Assembly: GCF_900105905.1 (NCBI RefSeq)
Contig: NZ_FNSV01000005.1
Coordinates: 2,232,001-2,296,000, forward strand
Direction of reading: 5' to 3'
Length of the DNA stretch: 64,000 bases
DNA from: Rhodococcus koreensis
GTDB taxonomy: Bacteria > Actinomycetota > Actinomycetes > Mycobacteriales > Mycobacteriaceae
Shown here: piece after piece, positions 19,565 to 29,696 of the stretch
Layout: each line of letters starts with the position of its first letter
How positions within the stretch are numbered: the first letter of the stretch is position 1
Program-made: the position numbers and the translations under genes
Notes under the pieces: generated by a model
What the model was told of the DNA's origin: nothing
Seen by the model: the letters and a program-made list of their open reading frames with translations, nothing else
Databases searched by the model: none

Positions 19565-21457
19565 TCACCCGCTCACCGGCACGAATCGTTCGCTGAGGAT
19601 CTCGACCAGGTCGGCCGGATCCGTGGTCTCGTCGTCCAACGCCGCGAGGAGTGACGCGCGCCGATCCTGCGAGATCGGTTCGATTCCCCCGAAGATCTGC
19701 CACGTGTCCCCCGCCGGGACGACGCGGGCACAGATCAGACTCCCGAGATGCATCTGGTGGCTTGCGGTGACTTCCCTGATGTCGCGCCGGTCGCCGGTGC
19801 GCAGGTCCCGCAGTGTCAGACCCGCACCCGGCCGGACCTCCTCCACCTCGTGCAGGGACCGTTCGACTTCCTGCCACTGTCGTGCGAGTGCGAACTCGTC
19901 CGGGGGCAGCAAGTCGCCGCGACACTCGACGAAGTCGGCGAACGCACCGCCCTCGAAAAGTGCGACGTCGGTGACCAGAGGGTCCTCCAGCGCCTGGAAC
20001 AGCGCCGCGTCGCCGGGCCAGTTCTCGGAACGGATTTCGGCGTACTCGACGATCTGATCGCGCCAGCCGAGTTCCTGCGCGTGCAACTTCGCCTTCTGGT
20101 ACAGCCACCCGGCCCGCTCGGACAAGGCGTGGTCGCCCTTGCCGAGGTGGCACGTCTTGTACTTCCTTCCCGACCCGCACCAGCAGGGATGGTTGCGGCC
20201 CAGCCCCGGCCGCGGCGTCGGCTGAAAGTATTCGAGCACCGCGTGCAGCGGCTCCGCATCCCCGGCGGCCATCCGGTTCAGTAACGACAGCCCGCGGACG
20301 GCATCGCCGCGGTCCGAGGCGAAACGGGCAAGGTCGAAGAGAGCGAGATCGAATGCTCCATCCAGGACGAGCGCGTGTTCGTAGTGGTCTTCGGCCTGCT
20401 TCGGGAAGCCCTGCATCTCGGTGGCCCGGCCGGCGATCCACGACGCTGCGGCTTTCACTTCGCGCGGTCCCGACAGGAGCAGCCGCTGCGCTGCGATCAG
20501 GAGCACCTCGGGGTCGACGTCCACGTCGAACAACTCCTGAGCGGCGACTTCCATGACAGCCGGATCGGCGAGGGCCGCGTAGAGCTCCGGCCTTTCGAAG
20601 AACCTCGCCTGGATGTCCTGGTCCTCGTCTTCCTCGAGAGCTGTGACCAGCGATACCAGCGTGGCGACGGCCACCGCCCCGTCCATGGGCACCCCGAGCT
20701 CGTCGGCGTACACGCCGATCATCAGGTCTCGGCCGTACGACTCGAAATCGAATCCGCGACGGGCGACGAGTTGCCCGGACCTGTCGAGGTCGGCGCCCTC
20801 GACTATTTCCGCCAACGGCAGCGCCGGCACGGTGAACGCCGCCGGATCGTCGACCAGAAGGTGCCAGACCTCCTCCTCGAGATCGATCACCGAACTCTCG
20901 CTCAGCCGCCGAGTGAGCCGCAGCGCAAGCTCGGGTGCGTCCGCGACCGGCTCGCCGACGAAGTCGAGGCGCACTCCGCCGTCCGTGGCGATCACCGCCA
21001 GAAGATCCCCGGGAGAACACTGCGTGAGTGCGCCCCGGGGAAGCATGAGCACTTCCTCGTCCGACCAGTTCGCGCCGAGGCCCCCTCTCGCGGCGAGTTC
21101 GTCGGCCTCGTCCTCGAAGAACACGACCTCGAAGCCGTCGACGCCGGGGTCCCCGGATGCGAGGCGCAGAAGTGAGCCGAAATCGTCTGGCGCCACGACA
21201 TCGGCCGAGATCTCCTCCGCGGTGAGGCGGTGGGTGAGGACACGTCCCGCGAGCAGAACGTCGAGCGCCACCCATCGGTCGTCCGGGAGAGTTCCGAGAA
21301 GCGGCGCGTCGAACTCCTCCACGTATTCGATCAGGTCGTCGACACCTCCCCAACCCGAATCCGCAAGCGCGACTGTCAGCTCCCGGTCGGACAGGGGGCC
21401 GCGCTCCCGCAGCACAGCCAGAGCGGCATCGAGCAGTTCGTCATGGTCCGCGATCAC
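19565..21457 (-). CDS. Large SEC-C zinc-motif protein of unknown function
   Basis: 630 aa from the GTG at 21455-21457 (VIADHDELLDAAL). The N-terminal part (about 1-60) resembles a winged-helix (LRERGPLSDRELTVALADSG); the middle is acidic and helical with TPR-like segments (AEDHYEHALVLDGAFDLALFDLAR). A SEC-C motif, NHPCWCGSGRKYKTCH near residue 415, has the CxC-x8-CH zinc-binding pattern found at the end of SecA and in many unrelated proteins. This placement in the middle of the chain is less usual. No catalytic residues are recognisable. A regulatory or chaperone-like role is possible but not shown. Confidence 0.78.
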   Translation of the reverse strand: MIADHDELLDAALAVLRERGPLSDRELTVALADSGWGGVDDLIEYVEEFDAPLLGTLPDDRWVALDVLLAGRVLTHRLTAEEISADVVAPDDFGSLLRLASGDPGVDGFEVVFFEDEADELAARGGLGANWSDEEVLMLPRGALTQCSPGDLLAVIATDGGVRLDFVGEPVADAPELALRLTRRLSESSVIDLEEEVWHLLVDDPAAFTVPALPLAEIVEGADLDRSGQLVARRGFDFESYGRDLMIGVYADELGVPMDGAVAVATLVSLVTALEEDEDQDIQARFFERPELYAALADPAVMEVAAQELFDVDVDPEVLLIAAQRLLLSGPREVKAAASWIAGRATEMQGFPKQAEDHYEHALVLDGAFDLALFDLARFASDRGDAVRGLSLLNRMAAGDAEPLHAVLEYFQPTPRPGLGRNHPCWCGSGRKYKTCHLGKGDHALSERAGWLYQKAKLHAQELGWRDQIVEYAEIRSENWPGDAALFQALEDPLVTDVALFEGGAFADFVECRGDLLPPDEFALARQWQEVERSLHEVEEVRPGAGLTLRDLRTGDRRDIREVTASHQMHLGSLICARVVPAGDTWQIFGGIEPISQDRRASLLAALDDETTDPADLVEILSERFVPVSG

Positions 21458-21577
21458 GGATCCGATCGTAGTGACGACTCCGTCACAGCGGTGGCTGACG
21501 GGCACGACTGCGCACACGGCGCGGAGAGTCAGATTCTTCCCAGGTTGTTCTAAGGTTCGTCGGGGAAGCTGGTCGGC

Positions 21578-21769
21578 ATGAGTGAAGACCGACGGATTTC
21601 CCGCCTGCTTCCCGTTCGCCGCGTGTTGGCGGCAGCCGGAATCGCCGGACTGGTCGCCGGTGGCGGTATGGCGGCGGCCGCTGATCCCGCGACCCCCGAT
21701 TCGACGGTGGCAGCGCCCCTCGTCTCGGCCGGATTCGGCGCACCGGACGCCGTGTCCAGCGGTTCCTGA
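21578..21769 (+). CDS. Small exported protein upstream of ApbE-like gene
   Basis: 63 aa. A basic N-terminus (SEDRRISRLLPVRR) is followed by a hydrophobic Ala/Gly stretch (VLAAAGIAGLVAGGGMAAAAD) with a signal peptidase-like AAAAD site, leaving a mature peptide of about 27 residues (DPATPDSTVAAPLVSAGFG). It ends 25 bp before the ApbE-like ATG at 21795, so the two are probably cotranscribed. It has no cysteine and no known domain. It could be a genuine secreted peptide, or a remnant of the signal sequence of the following protein in another frame. Confidence 0.5.
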   Translation: MSEDRRISRLLPVRRVLAAAGIAGLVAGGGMAAAADPATPDSTVAAPLVSAGFGAPDAVSSGS

Positions 21770-21794
21770 GATCCCGCCACCGGAGAACCACCAC

Positions 21795-22565
21795 ATGACC
21801 AGCGCCCGCAGCGCAACCGAATGGTCCACCTGGGGTGTGCACGCACGGATCGTCGTCACCGACCCCGACGCCCTGAGCTCGGCGTCGAACCTGATCCGCG
21901 GTTACCTCGCGGCCGCCGATGCCGCCGTCAACCGGGACCGCGCCGACGCCGAGATCCGCGCGCTCGACGAGGGCCCGAACACGGTGACCCCGATGTTCGC
22001 GCGGTTCCTCACCGACGCCCTCGCCGCAGCGCGCACCACGGACGGAGCCCTCGACCCCACGGTGTCGGCGCCCGCACCCCACTCGTGGCGGTCGATCACC
22101 GTCGACGGCACCGAGGTCACGCTCCCCGCCGGGGTGGAACTCGACCTCACGGCCACCGCGCGGGCGAGTTCCGCCGACCACTGTGCGTCGACGACGGCGG
22201 AGTTGCTCGGGTGCGGCGTCCTGGTCGCGCTCGGCGGCGACATCGCCACGGCCGGGAACACACCGCCGGGCGGCTGGCAGGTCCAGGTCCAGGATCTGCC
22301 GGGCGATCCCACCTGCCAGGTGTCGATCCCGTCCGGTGCGGCCGTCGCGACCGCCAGCACCGTCAAGCCCCTGCACCCCGACTCCATCTCGTTGTGGCGG
22401 ACCGTGTCGGTGGTCGCCGCGTCCTGTACCACCGCGCACGCGTCGAGCACGGCGGCGGTCGGGATGGGCGGCGGCGCGATCGACTGGCTCACCAACCTGG
22501 AGTTGCCGGCCCGTCTGGTCGATCAGGAGTTCCGGGTGATCACCCTGGGCGGCTGGCCGAGCTAG
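21795..22565 (+). CDS. ApbE-like (FAD:protein FMN transferase family) protein, degenerate
   Basis: 256 aa from the ATG at 21795. It aligns by eye with ApbE proteins: TEWSTWGVHARIVV at the start, LDPTVSAP, DLTATARASSADH where ApbE has its lysine-helix, VALGGDIATAG and the C-terminal VSVVAASCTTAHASSTAA. ApbE attaches FMN to threonine of Rnf/Nqr and FMN-binding domain proteins. Two key points look altered: the IDPRTG loop is shortened to about KPLHPDSI, and the metal-binding Asp in the usual ADA-x-STA helix is replaced (TTAHASSTA). Transferase activity is therefore doubtful. No FMN-binding partner lies next to it. Confidence 0.75.
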   Translation: MTSARSATEWSTWGVHARIVVTDPDALSSASNLIRGYLAAADAAVNRDRADAEIRALDEGPNTVTPMFARFLTDALAAARTTDGALDPTVSAPAPHSWRSITVDGTEVTLPAGVELDLTATARASSADHCASTTAELLGCGVLVALGGDIATAGNTPPGGWQVQVQDLPGDPTCQVSIPSGAAVATASTVKPLHPDSISLWRTVSVVAASCTTAHASSTAAVGMGGGAIDWLTNLELPARLVDQEFRVITLGGWPS

Positions 22566-22572
22566 GTCCGGC

Positions 22573-23805
22573 CTACTCCTGCAGGCGGACGGCGTACCGG
22601 GCGTCGCGCAGGGCCTCGAGGAGATCCTGCCGGTGTCCGGGACCGCGGGTCTCGACGGTGAGGAACACCTCCACCTCGTCGAGTGCGAGTGCGCCGCCGG
22701 TGCGGGAGTGGACGACGTCGACGACGCTCGCACCGTTGCCGCTGACCACGCCGAGGAGGCTGACCAGACCACCCGGTCGGTCCGGAATGGTCACGTGCAC
22801 ACCGAGATACCGTCCCGCGGCCCGGAGACCGTGATTGACGACGTGGGTGAGCAGCAACGGGTCGATGTTGCCGCCGGACAGCACCGCGCACACCTTCCCG
22901 GTGAGTCCCAGCTCTTCCGTGGAGCAGCTGATCAACGCGGCCACCGCCGCCGCGCCCGCGGGCTCCACGATGAGCTTCGCGCGTTCGAGGCACAGGAGCA
23001 GCGCCCGGGACAGCGCGTCCTCGCTGACCGTGACGATCGCGTCGACCTGGGAGCCGACGTGGGCGAACGGCACGTCTCCGGGGCGGCCGACCGCGATGCC
23101 GTCGGCCATGGTCGACATGGTCTCCAGCGGAATCGGGCGACCCTCGGCCAGCGAACGCGGCCAGGCCGCCGCCTGCTCGGCCTGCACGCCGACGATCCGC
23201 ACATCGGGCCGCGTGGCCTTCACCGCGGCGGCGATACCCGCGATCAGGCCGCCCCCGCCGGTCGGGACGACGATCGTGCCGACGTCGGGTTCCTGCTCGA
23301 GGATCTCGAGCCCGACGGTCCCCTGCCCGGCGACGATGTCGACGTGGTCGAAGGGATGGATGAGGACGGCGCCGGTCTCGTCCGCGTACGCCTTCGCGGC
23401 GACCAGCGCGTCGTCCACCGTGTCGCCGGTGAGGTGGACGGTCGCGCCGTACGCCTTGGTGGCAACGAGTTTCGGCAGGGGTGCGCCGGTGGGCATGAAG
23501 ACGGTGGACGGGATGCCCAGTTCGGTGGCCGCCCAGGCCACGCCCTGCGCGTGATTGCCCGCACTGGCCGCCACGACCCCGCAGGCCCGTTCCGCGACCG
23601 AGAGATTCGCGATCCGGTTGTACGCACCACGAGGTTTGAAAGATCCTGTGCGCTGCAGATTTTCGCACTTCAGCGACACGACGTGCCCACATCGTTCCGA
23701 CAGCGCCCGGGACGCGATCACCGGCGTCCGGCGCATGACGGGGTCCAGCAGCTTACGGGCTGTTCTGATCTGATCCAGCGTGACAGGCTCCACGCGGGCC
23801 AGCAT
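22573..23805 (-). CDS. ilvA: Threonine ammonia-lyase with ACT domain
   Basis: 410 aa from the ATG at 23803-23805; the open frame upstream runs into the hairpin repeat and is not coding. A PLP enzyme deaminating threonine to 2-oxobutyrate, the first step of isoleucine synthesis (or catabolic threonine use). The PLP lysine is in RTGSFKPRGAYNR near residue 50, SAGNHAQGVA is the substrate loop and PTGGGGLIAGIA the phosphate-binding glycine loop. One C-terminal ACT domain (about 330-410, GRYLGVHVTIPDRPGGL) suggests the shorter single-ACT type. It is the last gene of a run with metB and cbs, linking threonine/homoserine and sulfur amino acids. Confidence 0.93.
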   Translation of the reverse strand: MLARVEPVTLDQIRTARKLLDPVMRRTPVIASRALSERCGHVVSLKCENLQRTGSFKPRGAYNRIANLSVAERACGVVAASAGNHAQGVAWAATELGIPSTVFMPTGAPLPKLVATKAYGATVHLTGDTVDDALVAAKAYADETGAVLIHPFDHVDIVAGQGTVGLEILEQEPDVGTIVVPTGGGGLIAGIAAAVKATRPDVRIVGVQAEQAAAWPRSLAEGRPIPLETMSTMADGIAVGRPGDVPFAHVGSQVDAIVTVSEDALSRALLLCLERAKLIVEPAGAAAVAALISCSTEELGLTGKVCAVLSGGNIDPLLLTHVVNHGLRAAGRYLGVHVTIPDRPGGLVSLLGVVSGNGASVVDVVHSRTGGALALDEVEVFLTVETRGPGHRQDLLEALRDARYAVRLQE

Positions 23806-23819
23806 AAGGCGCTCCGCGC

Positions 23820-23865
23820 CCCGTGCGCCTTTTTGGTAGTGGGGGCTACCAAAAAGGCGCACGGG
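23820..23865. repeat. Intergenic hairpin, GTGCGCCTTT type, between metB and ilvA
   Basis: Perfect 20-bp inverted repeat (23820-23839 and 23846-23865) with a 6-base loop, arm core CCCGTGCGCCTTTTTGG. It lies 12 bp beyond the metB stop and 15 bp before the ilvA start, flanked by GGCG...CGCC repeats. It can terminate metB. Third copy of the family in this window. Confidence 0.88.
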
Positions 23866-23877
23866 CGGCGAAGGCGC

Positions 23878-25050
23878 CTACTTCAGAGCCTGCTCGATGT
23901 CGCCCACCAGATCGGCGGCGTCCTCGATGCCGACGGACAGGCGCACCAGGTCGTCCGGCACCTCGAGGAGCGAACCGGCGGTCGAGGCGTGGGTCATGGC
24001 GCCCGGGTGCTCGATCAGCGATTCGACGCCGCCGAGCGACTCGGCCAGCGTGAAGATCTCGGTGCGCGAGCAGAAGTCCAGCGCAGCCTGCTTGCCGCCG
24101 GCGAGGCGGACCGAGATCATGCCGCCGAAGCGGCGCATCTGCTTCTCCGCGACCTTGTGGCCGGGGTGCGACTCGAGCCCGGGGTAGATCACCTGCGACA
24201 CCGCGGGGTGCCCGCTGAGCAGTTCGACGACCTTCTCGGCGTTGTCGCTGTGCCGCTCCATGCGCAGCGAGAGGGTCTTGATGCCGCGGAGCGTGAGGAA
24301 CGCGTCGAACGGTCCGGGGACCGCGCCGGCACCGTTCTGCAGGAACGCGAACGCCGTGTCGAGTTCTTCGTCGTTGGTGACGAGTGCGCCGCCGACGACG
24401 TCGGAGTGCCCGCCGATGTACTTGGTGGTCGAGTGCAGCGCGACGTCGGCGCCGAGTTGCAGCGGCTGCTGCAGGTACGGCGAGGCGAACGTGTTGTCGA
24501 CGACGATCTTCGCGCCGGCCTCGTGTGCGATGTCGGACAGTGCCTCGATGTCACCGATGTTGAGGAGCGGGTTGGTGGGGGTCTCGACCCACACGAGCTT
24601 GGTGTTGGGCCGGATGGCCGCCCGGACCGCGTCCACGTCGGACACCGCGGCGGGCGTGTACTCGATGCCCCACTGGGTGAAGACCTTGTCGATCAGGCGG
24701 AACGTTCCGCCGTAGGCGTCGTTGGGAATGACGAGGTGGTCGCCGGGGCGGAGCGCGGCGCGGAGCAGGCAGTCGGTGGCGGCCATGCCCGAGCCGAAGG
24801 CGCGACCGTACGTGCCCGACTCCAGGGCGGCGAGGTTGGCCTCGAGCGGTCGTCGGGTGGGGTTGCCGGTGCGGGCGTACTCGAATCCGTTCCGCATGCC
24901 GCCGACGCCGTCCTGTGCGAACGTCGAACTCGCGTAGATGGGGACGTTGACGGCGCCCGTCTGCGGGTCGGGGTCGAATCCTGCGTGCACGGCCTTGGTG
25001 GAGAACCCCTGCCAGCTGATGTTGTCCGCTTTGCTGCGCTGCTCACTCAT
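23878..25050 (-). CDS. metB: Cystathionine gamma-synthase/lyase family PLP enzyme
   Basis: 390 aa, normal for the Cys/Met metabolism PLP family. It probably joins O-succinyl- or O-acetylhomoserine to cysteine giving cystathionine, or cleaves cystathionine in reverse transsulfuration. The PLP lysine sits in LHSTTKYIGGHSDVVGG near residue 208; the SGMAATDC and RTGNPTR segments and ESLIEHPGAMTH are typical. The neighbour cbs (cystathionine beta-synthase) gives the pairing seen at Rv1077-Rv1079, which points to transsulfuration. Synthase and lyase cannot be told apart securely from sequence alone. Confidence 0.92.
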   Translation of the reverse strand: MSEQRSKADNISWQGFSTKAVHAGFDPDPQTGAVNVPIYASSTFAQDGVGGMRNGFEYARTGNPTRRPLEANLAALESGTYGRAFGSGMAATDCLLRAALRPGDHLVIPNDAYGGTFRLIDKVFTQWGIEYTPAAVSDVDAVRAAIRPNTKLVWVETPTNPLLNIGDIEALSDIAHEAGAKIVVDNTFASPYLQQPLQLGADVALHSTTKYIGGHSDVVGGALVTNDEELDTAFAFLQNGAGAVPGPFDAFLTLRGIKTLSLRMERHSDNAEKVVELLSGHPAVSQVIYPGLESHPGHKVAEKQMRRFGGMISVRLAGGKQAALDFCSRTEIFTLAESLGGVESLIEHPGAMTHASTAGSLLEVPDDLVRLSVGIEDAADLVGDIEQALK

Positions 25051-25071
25051 GGCCCCCAGCCTAGTGGGGAC

Positions 25072-25605
25072 CTAATTCTCCAGATACTCCGCGATGGCGA
25101 AGGCGACGTCGAGCTTGGTCGCGTCGCTGACGGACGGGTCGAGCGCGTTGACGATGATGCTGTGCTCGGGTGTGAGCAGTGCCATGGCCACGACGTCGAG
25201 GACCACCCCGCCGAACTCGGCGGACCGGGGGTCTGCGACGACGTTCGTCCCGTTCCGCATCTCGACGATGACGGCAGGATCGGTGACCTGCGGCCTGACC
25301 GATGCGGTGATGGTACTCATCACGTTGGTCGGTCCCTTGGACCACGAGCAGGTCGGATCGGTCGACCCGGGGAGGACGGCCTCGGTGAGATGCGGCCGGT
25401 CCGAGACGAGCCGGCCGAGCGCCTTCGTCAGCGCGACGCAGTCGGCGGACGCTCCCGACGGCGACGTGCCCGAAGACACCGATCCGACGTCGGACGATCC
25501 CGGCTGTGCGACGGCGGCACCCTCGATGCTGTTCCCGCATCCGGCGGCGGCGAACCCGAGCAGGGCGACCGGAACCACCAGGACACGACGCAGACGAGCA
25601 CTCAC
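25072..25605 (-). CDS. DUF3558 family lipoprotein
   Basis: 177 aa from the GTG at 25603-25605, preceded by GGGGGAG. The signal peptide SARLRRVLVVPVALLGFAAAGC ends in a lipobox (AAGC), so it is a membrane lipoprotein. The mature domain has two cysteines (ADCVALTKAL and PTCSW) that fit the disulfide of DUF3558, a family of exported actinobacterial lipoproteins of unknown function. It lies between cbs and metB, 21 bp before the metB start, so it is in the same transcript unit although no metabolic link is known. Confidence 0.82.
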   Translation of the reverse strand: MSARLRRVLVVPVALLGFAAAGCGNSIEGAAVAQPGSSDVGSVSSGTSPSGASADCVALTKALGRLVSDRPHLTEAVLPGSTDPTCSWSKGPTNVMSTITASVRPQVTDPAVIVEMRNGTNVVADPRSAEFGGVVLDVVAMALLTPEHSIIVNALDPSVSDATKLDVAFAIAEYLEN

Positions 25606-25709
25606 TGTGAACTCCCCCTCACGAACAGCGGACCGGCACCCCACTGTGCACCGTACGTTCCGTGCGCAGCGGGGACCGGCCTTCTCTCGTCTTGCCCTCG
25701 ACGTGTCGT

Positions 25710-27095
<1,386 letters not shown>

Positions 27096-27230
27096 GGCTC
27101 CATGCTCCCAGATGCCCTGATCCGATGCTCACAGACGTCCGGCACGGGGGCCCCGATCCGACTAGATTGGTGCCGACGCAGTCCGCTGGAACCCGTGAGA
27201 TGAGCACCAGGTAGCGGAAAGGTGAGACCA

Positions 27231-28253
27231 GTGCCCAAGAGGACCTGGCAGTCCGGAGTGAAGGCCGGCGCAGCGGCTGTCGTGGCAGGTTCGAGCGCAG
27301 GCACGCTGTCGTGGGCGGCGTACTCGTATCTGATGTCGCAGGCGACGGCGGCCCGCGGGGTGATCGGCCACAACGTCGCCAAGCCGCCGGAGGCCGACGG
27401 CGTCTACTCACCCGGCGCGGCGGTGCCCGAACGCTGGCTGCGGACCACCCCCTACGAGGTCCACCTGATGATCTTCGGCGACTCCACCGCCGCCGGGGTG
27501 GGCTGCTTGTCGGCGGAGGAGGTGCCCGGCGTGCAGATCGCGCGGCGCCTCGCCGACGAGACAGGGAAGCGGATCCGGCTGAGCACCAAGGCCATCGGCG
27601 GTGCCACGTCCCGCGGGCTCAGCGGTCAGGTGGACGCGATGTTCGTCGCCGGGCCACCGCCGGACGCCGCGGTGATCCTGGTCGGCGCCAACGACGTGAC
27701 GAGCAAGAACTCCATCCGGGCGTCGGCGCGCAGGCTCGGGGAGGCCGTCGAACGGCTCCGCGCCCACGACTGCGCCGTCGTCGTCGGAACCTGCCCCGAC
27801 CTGGGGGTGGTGACGGCGATTCCGCAGCCCCTGCGGACCGTCGTCCGGACCTGGGGACTACGACTGGCCCGGGCGCAGGCGGCCGCGACCAGCGCGGCGG
27901 GCGGCCACCCGGTGGCACTCGCCGACCTGCTGGCCCCCGAGTTCCTGGCCGCACCCGACCGGATGTTCTCCTCCGACCACTTCCACCCGTCGGCGGCCGG
28001 CTACGAATTGGCGGCCATCCAGATCGTGCCCGTACTCGCGACCGCGCTGGGCATGTGGCACGGCGGCCCGCTACCCGACCTGCCGGAGGTGTCGGAGGCC
28101 GCGGAATCACGCAAGCTGTCGACCCGGATGACCGCCTCGCTCAACCGTTTTCTGTGGCGACGCAACGTCCGGCGACGCGCACCCGCCCGCCTCGACGAAC
28201 TCCTCGCGATCGAGGAGGCGTCCGCACCCGGGACGCGACGGGTCGCTGAGTGA
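27231..28253 (+). CDS. GDSL/SGNH-family lipase-like hydrolase (Rv1075c-like)
   Basis: 340 aa from the GTG at 27231 (VPKRTWQSG), for which GAAAGGTGAG is the ribosome binding site; a GTG nine bases upstream is also in frame. The N-terminus has a hydrophobic signal-anchor (about 8-38). SGNH blocks are intact: FGDSTAAGVG (nucleophile Ser) near residue 80, a Gly block AIGGATSRG, GANDV and SSDHFHPSAAGY with the Asp-His pair. An exported esterase/lipase is the best call. It is divergent from cbs and upstream of the thiolase gene, the same order as Rv1075c-Rv1074c. Confidence 0.87.
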   Translation: MPKRTWQSGVKAGAAAVVAGSSAGTLSWAAYSYLMSQATAARGVIGHNVAKPPEADGVYSPGAAVPERWLRTTPYEVHLMIFGDSTAAGVGCLSAEEVPGVQIARRLADETGKRIRLSTKAIGGATSRGLSGQVDAMFVAGPPPDAAVILVGANDVTSKNSIRASARRLGEAVERLRAHDCAVVVGTCPDLGVVTAIPQPLRTVVRTWGLRLARAQAAATSAAGGHPVALADLLAPEFLAAPDRMFSSDHFHPSAAGYELAAIQIVPVLATALGMWHGGPLPDLPEVSEAAESRKLSTRMTASLNRFLWRRNVRRRAPARLDELLAIEEASAPGTRRVAE

Positions 28254-28360
28254 GATGGCGGCGACCCCGGCGGGCTCCGGCAACGTAAGTTGTCGGGAAG
28301 GCCACAAAACGGGTGGTCCGAAACACAGTGCAGACCCCCGCAGTTGACAAAGGAGTTTTC

Positions 28361-29578
28361 ATGCCCGAGGCAGTCATCGTCTCCGCAGTACGCTCACCGA
28401 TCGGCCGAGCCATGAAGGGCTCGCTCAAGACCATCCGCCCGGATGATCTGACGACGCAGATGGTGGCCGCGGCGCTGGCGAAGATCCCCGAACTCGACCC
28501 CACCGAGATCGACGACCTGCTCCTCGGCTGCGGCCAGCCCGCCGGACAGTCGGGCTTCAACATCGCCCGCGTCGTCGCGGTGGAACTGGGTTACGACTTC
28601 CTGCCCGGCGTCACCGTCAACCGCTACTGTTCGTCCTCGCTGCAGACCACCCGGATGGCGCTGCACGCGATCAAGGCCGGCGAAGGCGACGTCTTCATCT
28701 CCGCCGGTGTCGAGTCCGTGTCCAGCTTCGTCACCGGCAACGCCGACGGCCTGCCGAACACCAAGAACGCGAGGTTCGCCGACGCCGAGGCGCGCACCGC
28801 GAAGCTCGCCGAGGGCGGTGTCGCCTGGACCGACCCCCGCGAGAACGACCAGATCCCCGACGTCTACATCGCCATGGGCCAGACCGCCGAGAACGTCGCT
28901 TCGGCCACCGGCATCACCCGCGAGGAGCAGGACCGCTGGGGCGTCCGCTCGCAGAACCGCGCGGAAGAAGCGATCAAGAACGGCTTCTTCGAGCGGGAGA
29001 TCACCCCGGTCACCCTCCCCGACGGCACCGTCGTCAGCACCGACGACGGCCCCCGCGCCGGCACCACGTACGAGGGCATCAGCCAGCTGAAGCCGGTGTT
29101 CCGGCCCGACGGCACCGTCACCGCCGGTAACGCGTGCCCCCTCAACGACGGTGCCGCAGCGCTCGTGATCATGTCCGACACGAAGGCGAAGGCCCTCGGC
29201 CTGACCCCGCTGGCCCGCATCGTGTCCACCGGAGTGTCCGGCCTGTCGCCCGAGATCATGGGTCTCGGCCCGATCGAGGCCGTCAAGAAGGCACTCGCCA
29301 TCGCGGGCAAGTCCATCTCCGACATCGACCTGTTCGAGATCAACGAGGCGTTCGCGGTGCAGGTTCTCGGTTCCGCCCGCGAACTGAACATCGACGAGGA
29401 CAAGCTGAACATCTCCGGCGGCGCCATCGCCCTCGGCCACCCGTTCGGCATGACCGGCGCCCGCATCACCAACACCCTGCTCAACAACCTCCGCGAGCAG
29501 GACAAGACGTTCGGCGTCGAGACCATGTGCGTCGGCGGCGGGCAGGGCATGGCGATGGTCCTCGAGCGCCTGAGCTAG
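28361..29578 (+). CDS. Acetyl-CoA C-acyltransferase (FadA3-like thiolase)
   Basis: 405 aa from the ATG at 28361 (MPEAVIVSAVRSPIGRA), which has a strong AAAGGAG site; the open frame upstream is not needed. It performs thiolytic cleavage of 3-oxoacyl-CoA in beta-oxidation or the reverse condensation. Catalytic Cys is in NRYCSSSLQTT near residue 91, NEAFAVQ and GHPFGMTGAR carry the histidine, and CVGGGQGMAM the second cysteine. Resembles mycobacterial FadA3 (Rv1074c) by position and sequence. A double hairpin follows the stop. Confidence 0.9.
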   Translation: MPEAVIVSAVRSPIGRAMKGSLKTIRPDDLTTQMVAAALAKIPELDPTEIDDLLLGCGQPAGQSGFNIARVVAVELGYDFLPGVTVNRYCSSSLQTTRMALHAIKAGEGDVFISAGVESVSSFVTGNADGLPNTKNARFADAEARTAKLAEGGVAWTDPRENDQIPDVYIAMGQTAENVASATGITREEQDRWGVRSQNRAEEAIKNGFFEREITPVTLPDGTVVSTDDGPRAGTTYEGISQLKPVFRPDGTVTAGNACPLNDGAAALVIMSDTKAKALGLTPLARIVSTGVSGLSPEIMGLGPIEAVKKALAIAGKSISDIDLFEINEAFAVQVLGSARELNIDEDKLNISGGAIALGHPFGMTGARITNTLLNNLREQDKTFGVETMCVGGGQGMAMVLERLS

Positions 29579-29588
29579 GCGGCTCCGC

Positions 29589-29638
29589 CGCCCGTGAGTG
29601 GTTGACGAGTGCAGAGACTCGCTAACCACTCACGGGCG
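29589..29638. repeat. Intergenic hairpin, GTGAGTGG type, after thiolase gene
   Basis: Perfect 15-bp outer inverted repeat (CGCCCGTGAGTGGTT at 29589-29603, complement at 29624-29638) with an inner CGAGT/ACTCG pair. The outer CGCCCGTG is shared with the GTGCGCCTTT-type hairpins and the GTGAGTGG part with the hairpin after coaA. It is flanked by small GGCGGCTCCGCCGCC and GCGCGAAGCGC hairpins. Confidence 0.8.
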
Positions 29639-29647
29639 CGAAGCGCG

Positions 29648-29683
29648 AAAGGCCCCGAGAGCTTCTGCTCTCGGGGCCTTTTT
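29648..29683. terminator. Bidirectional Rho-independent terminator
   Basis: Stem AAAGGCCCCGAGAGC / GCTCTCGGGGCCTTT with loop ttct and a T run (TTTTT) for the plus strand and A-rich start for the minus strand. It lies between the convergent thiolase and Bax inhibitor-1 genes, 13 bp before the stop of the latter. Confidence 0.92.
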
Positions 29684-29696
29684 CGCGCTTTCGCGC

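Noticed and set aside
25051..25071. Riboswitch upstream of metB (SAM type)
   Set aside because: Only 21 bp separate metB from the preceding gene and no conserved aptamer pairing was seen.
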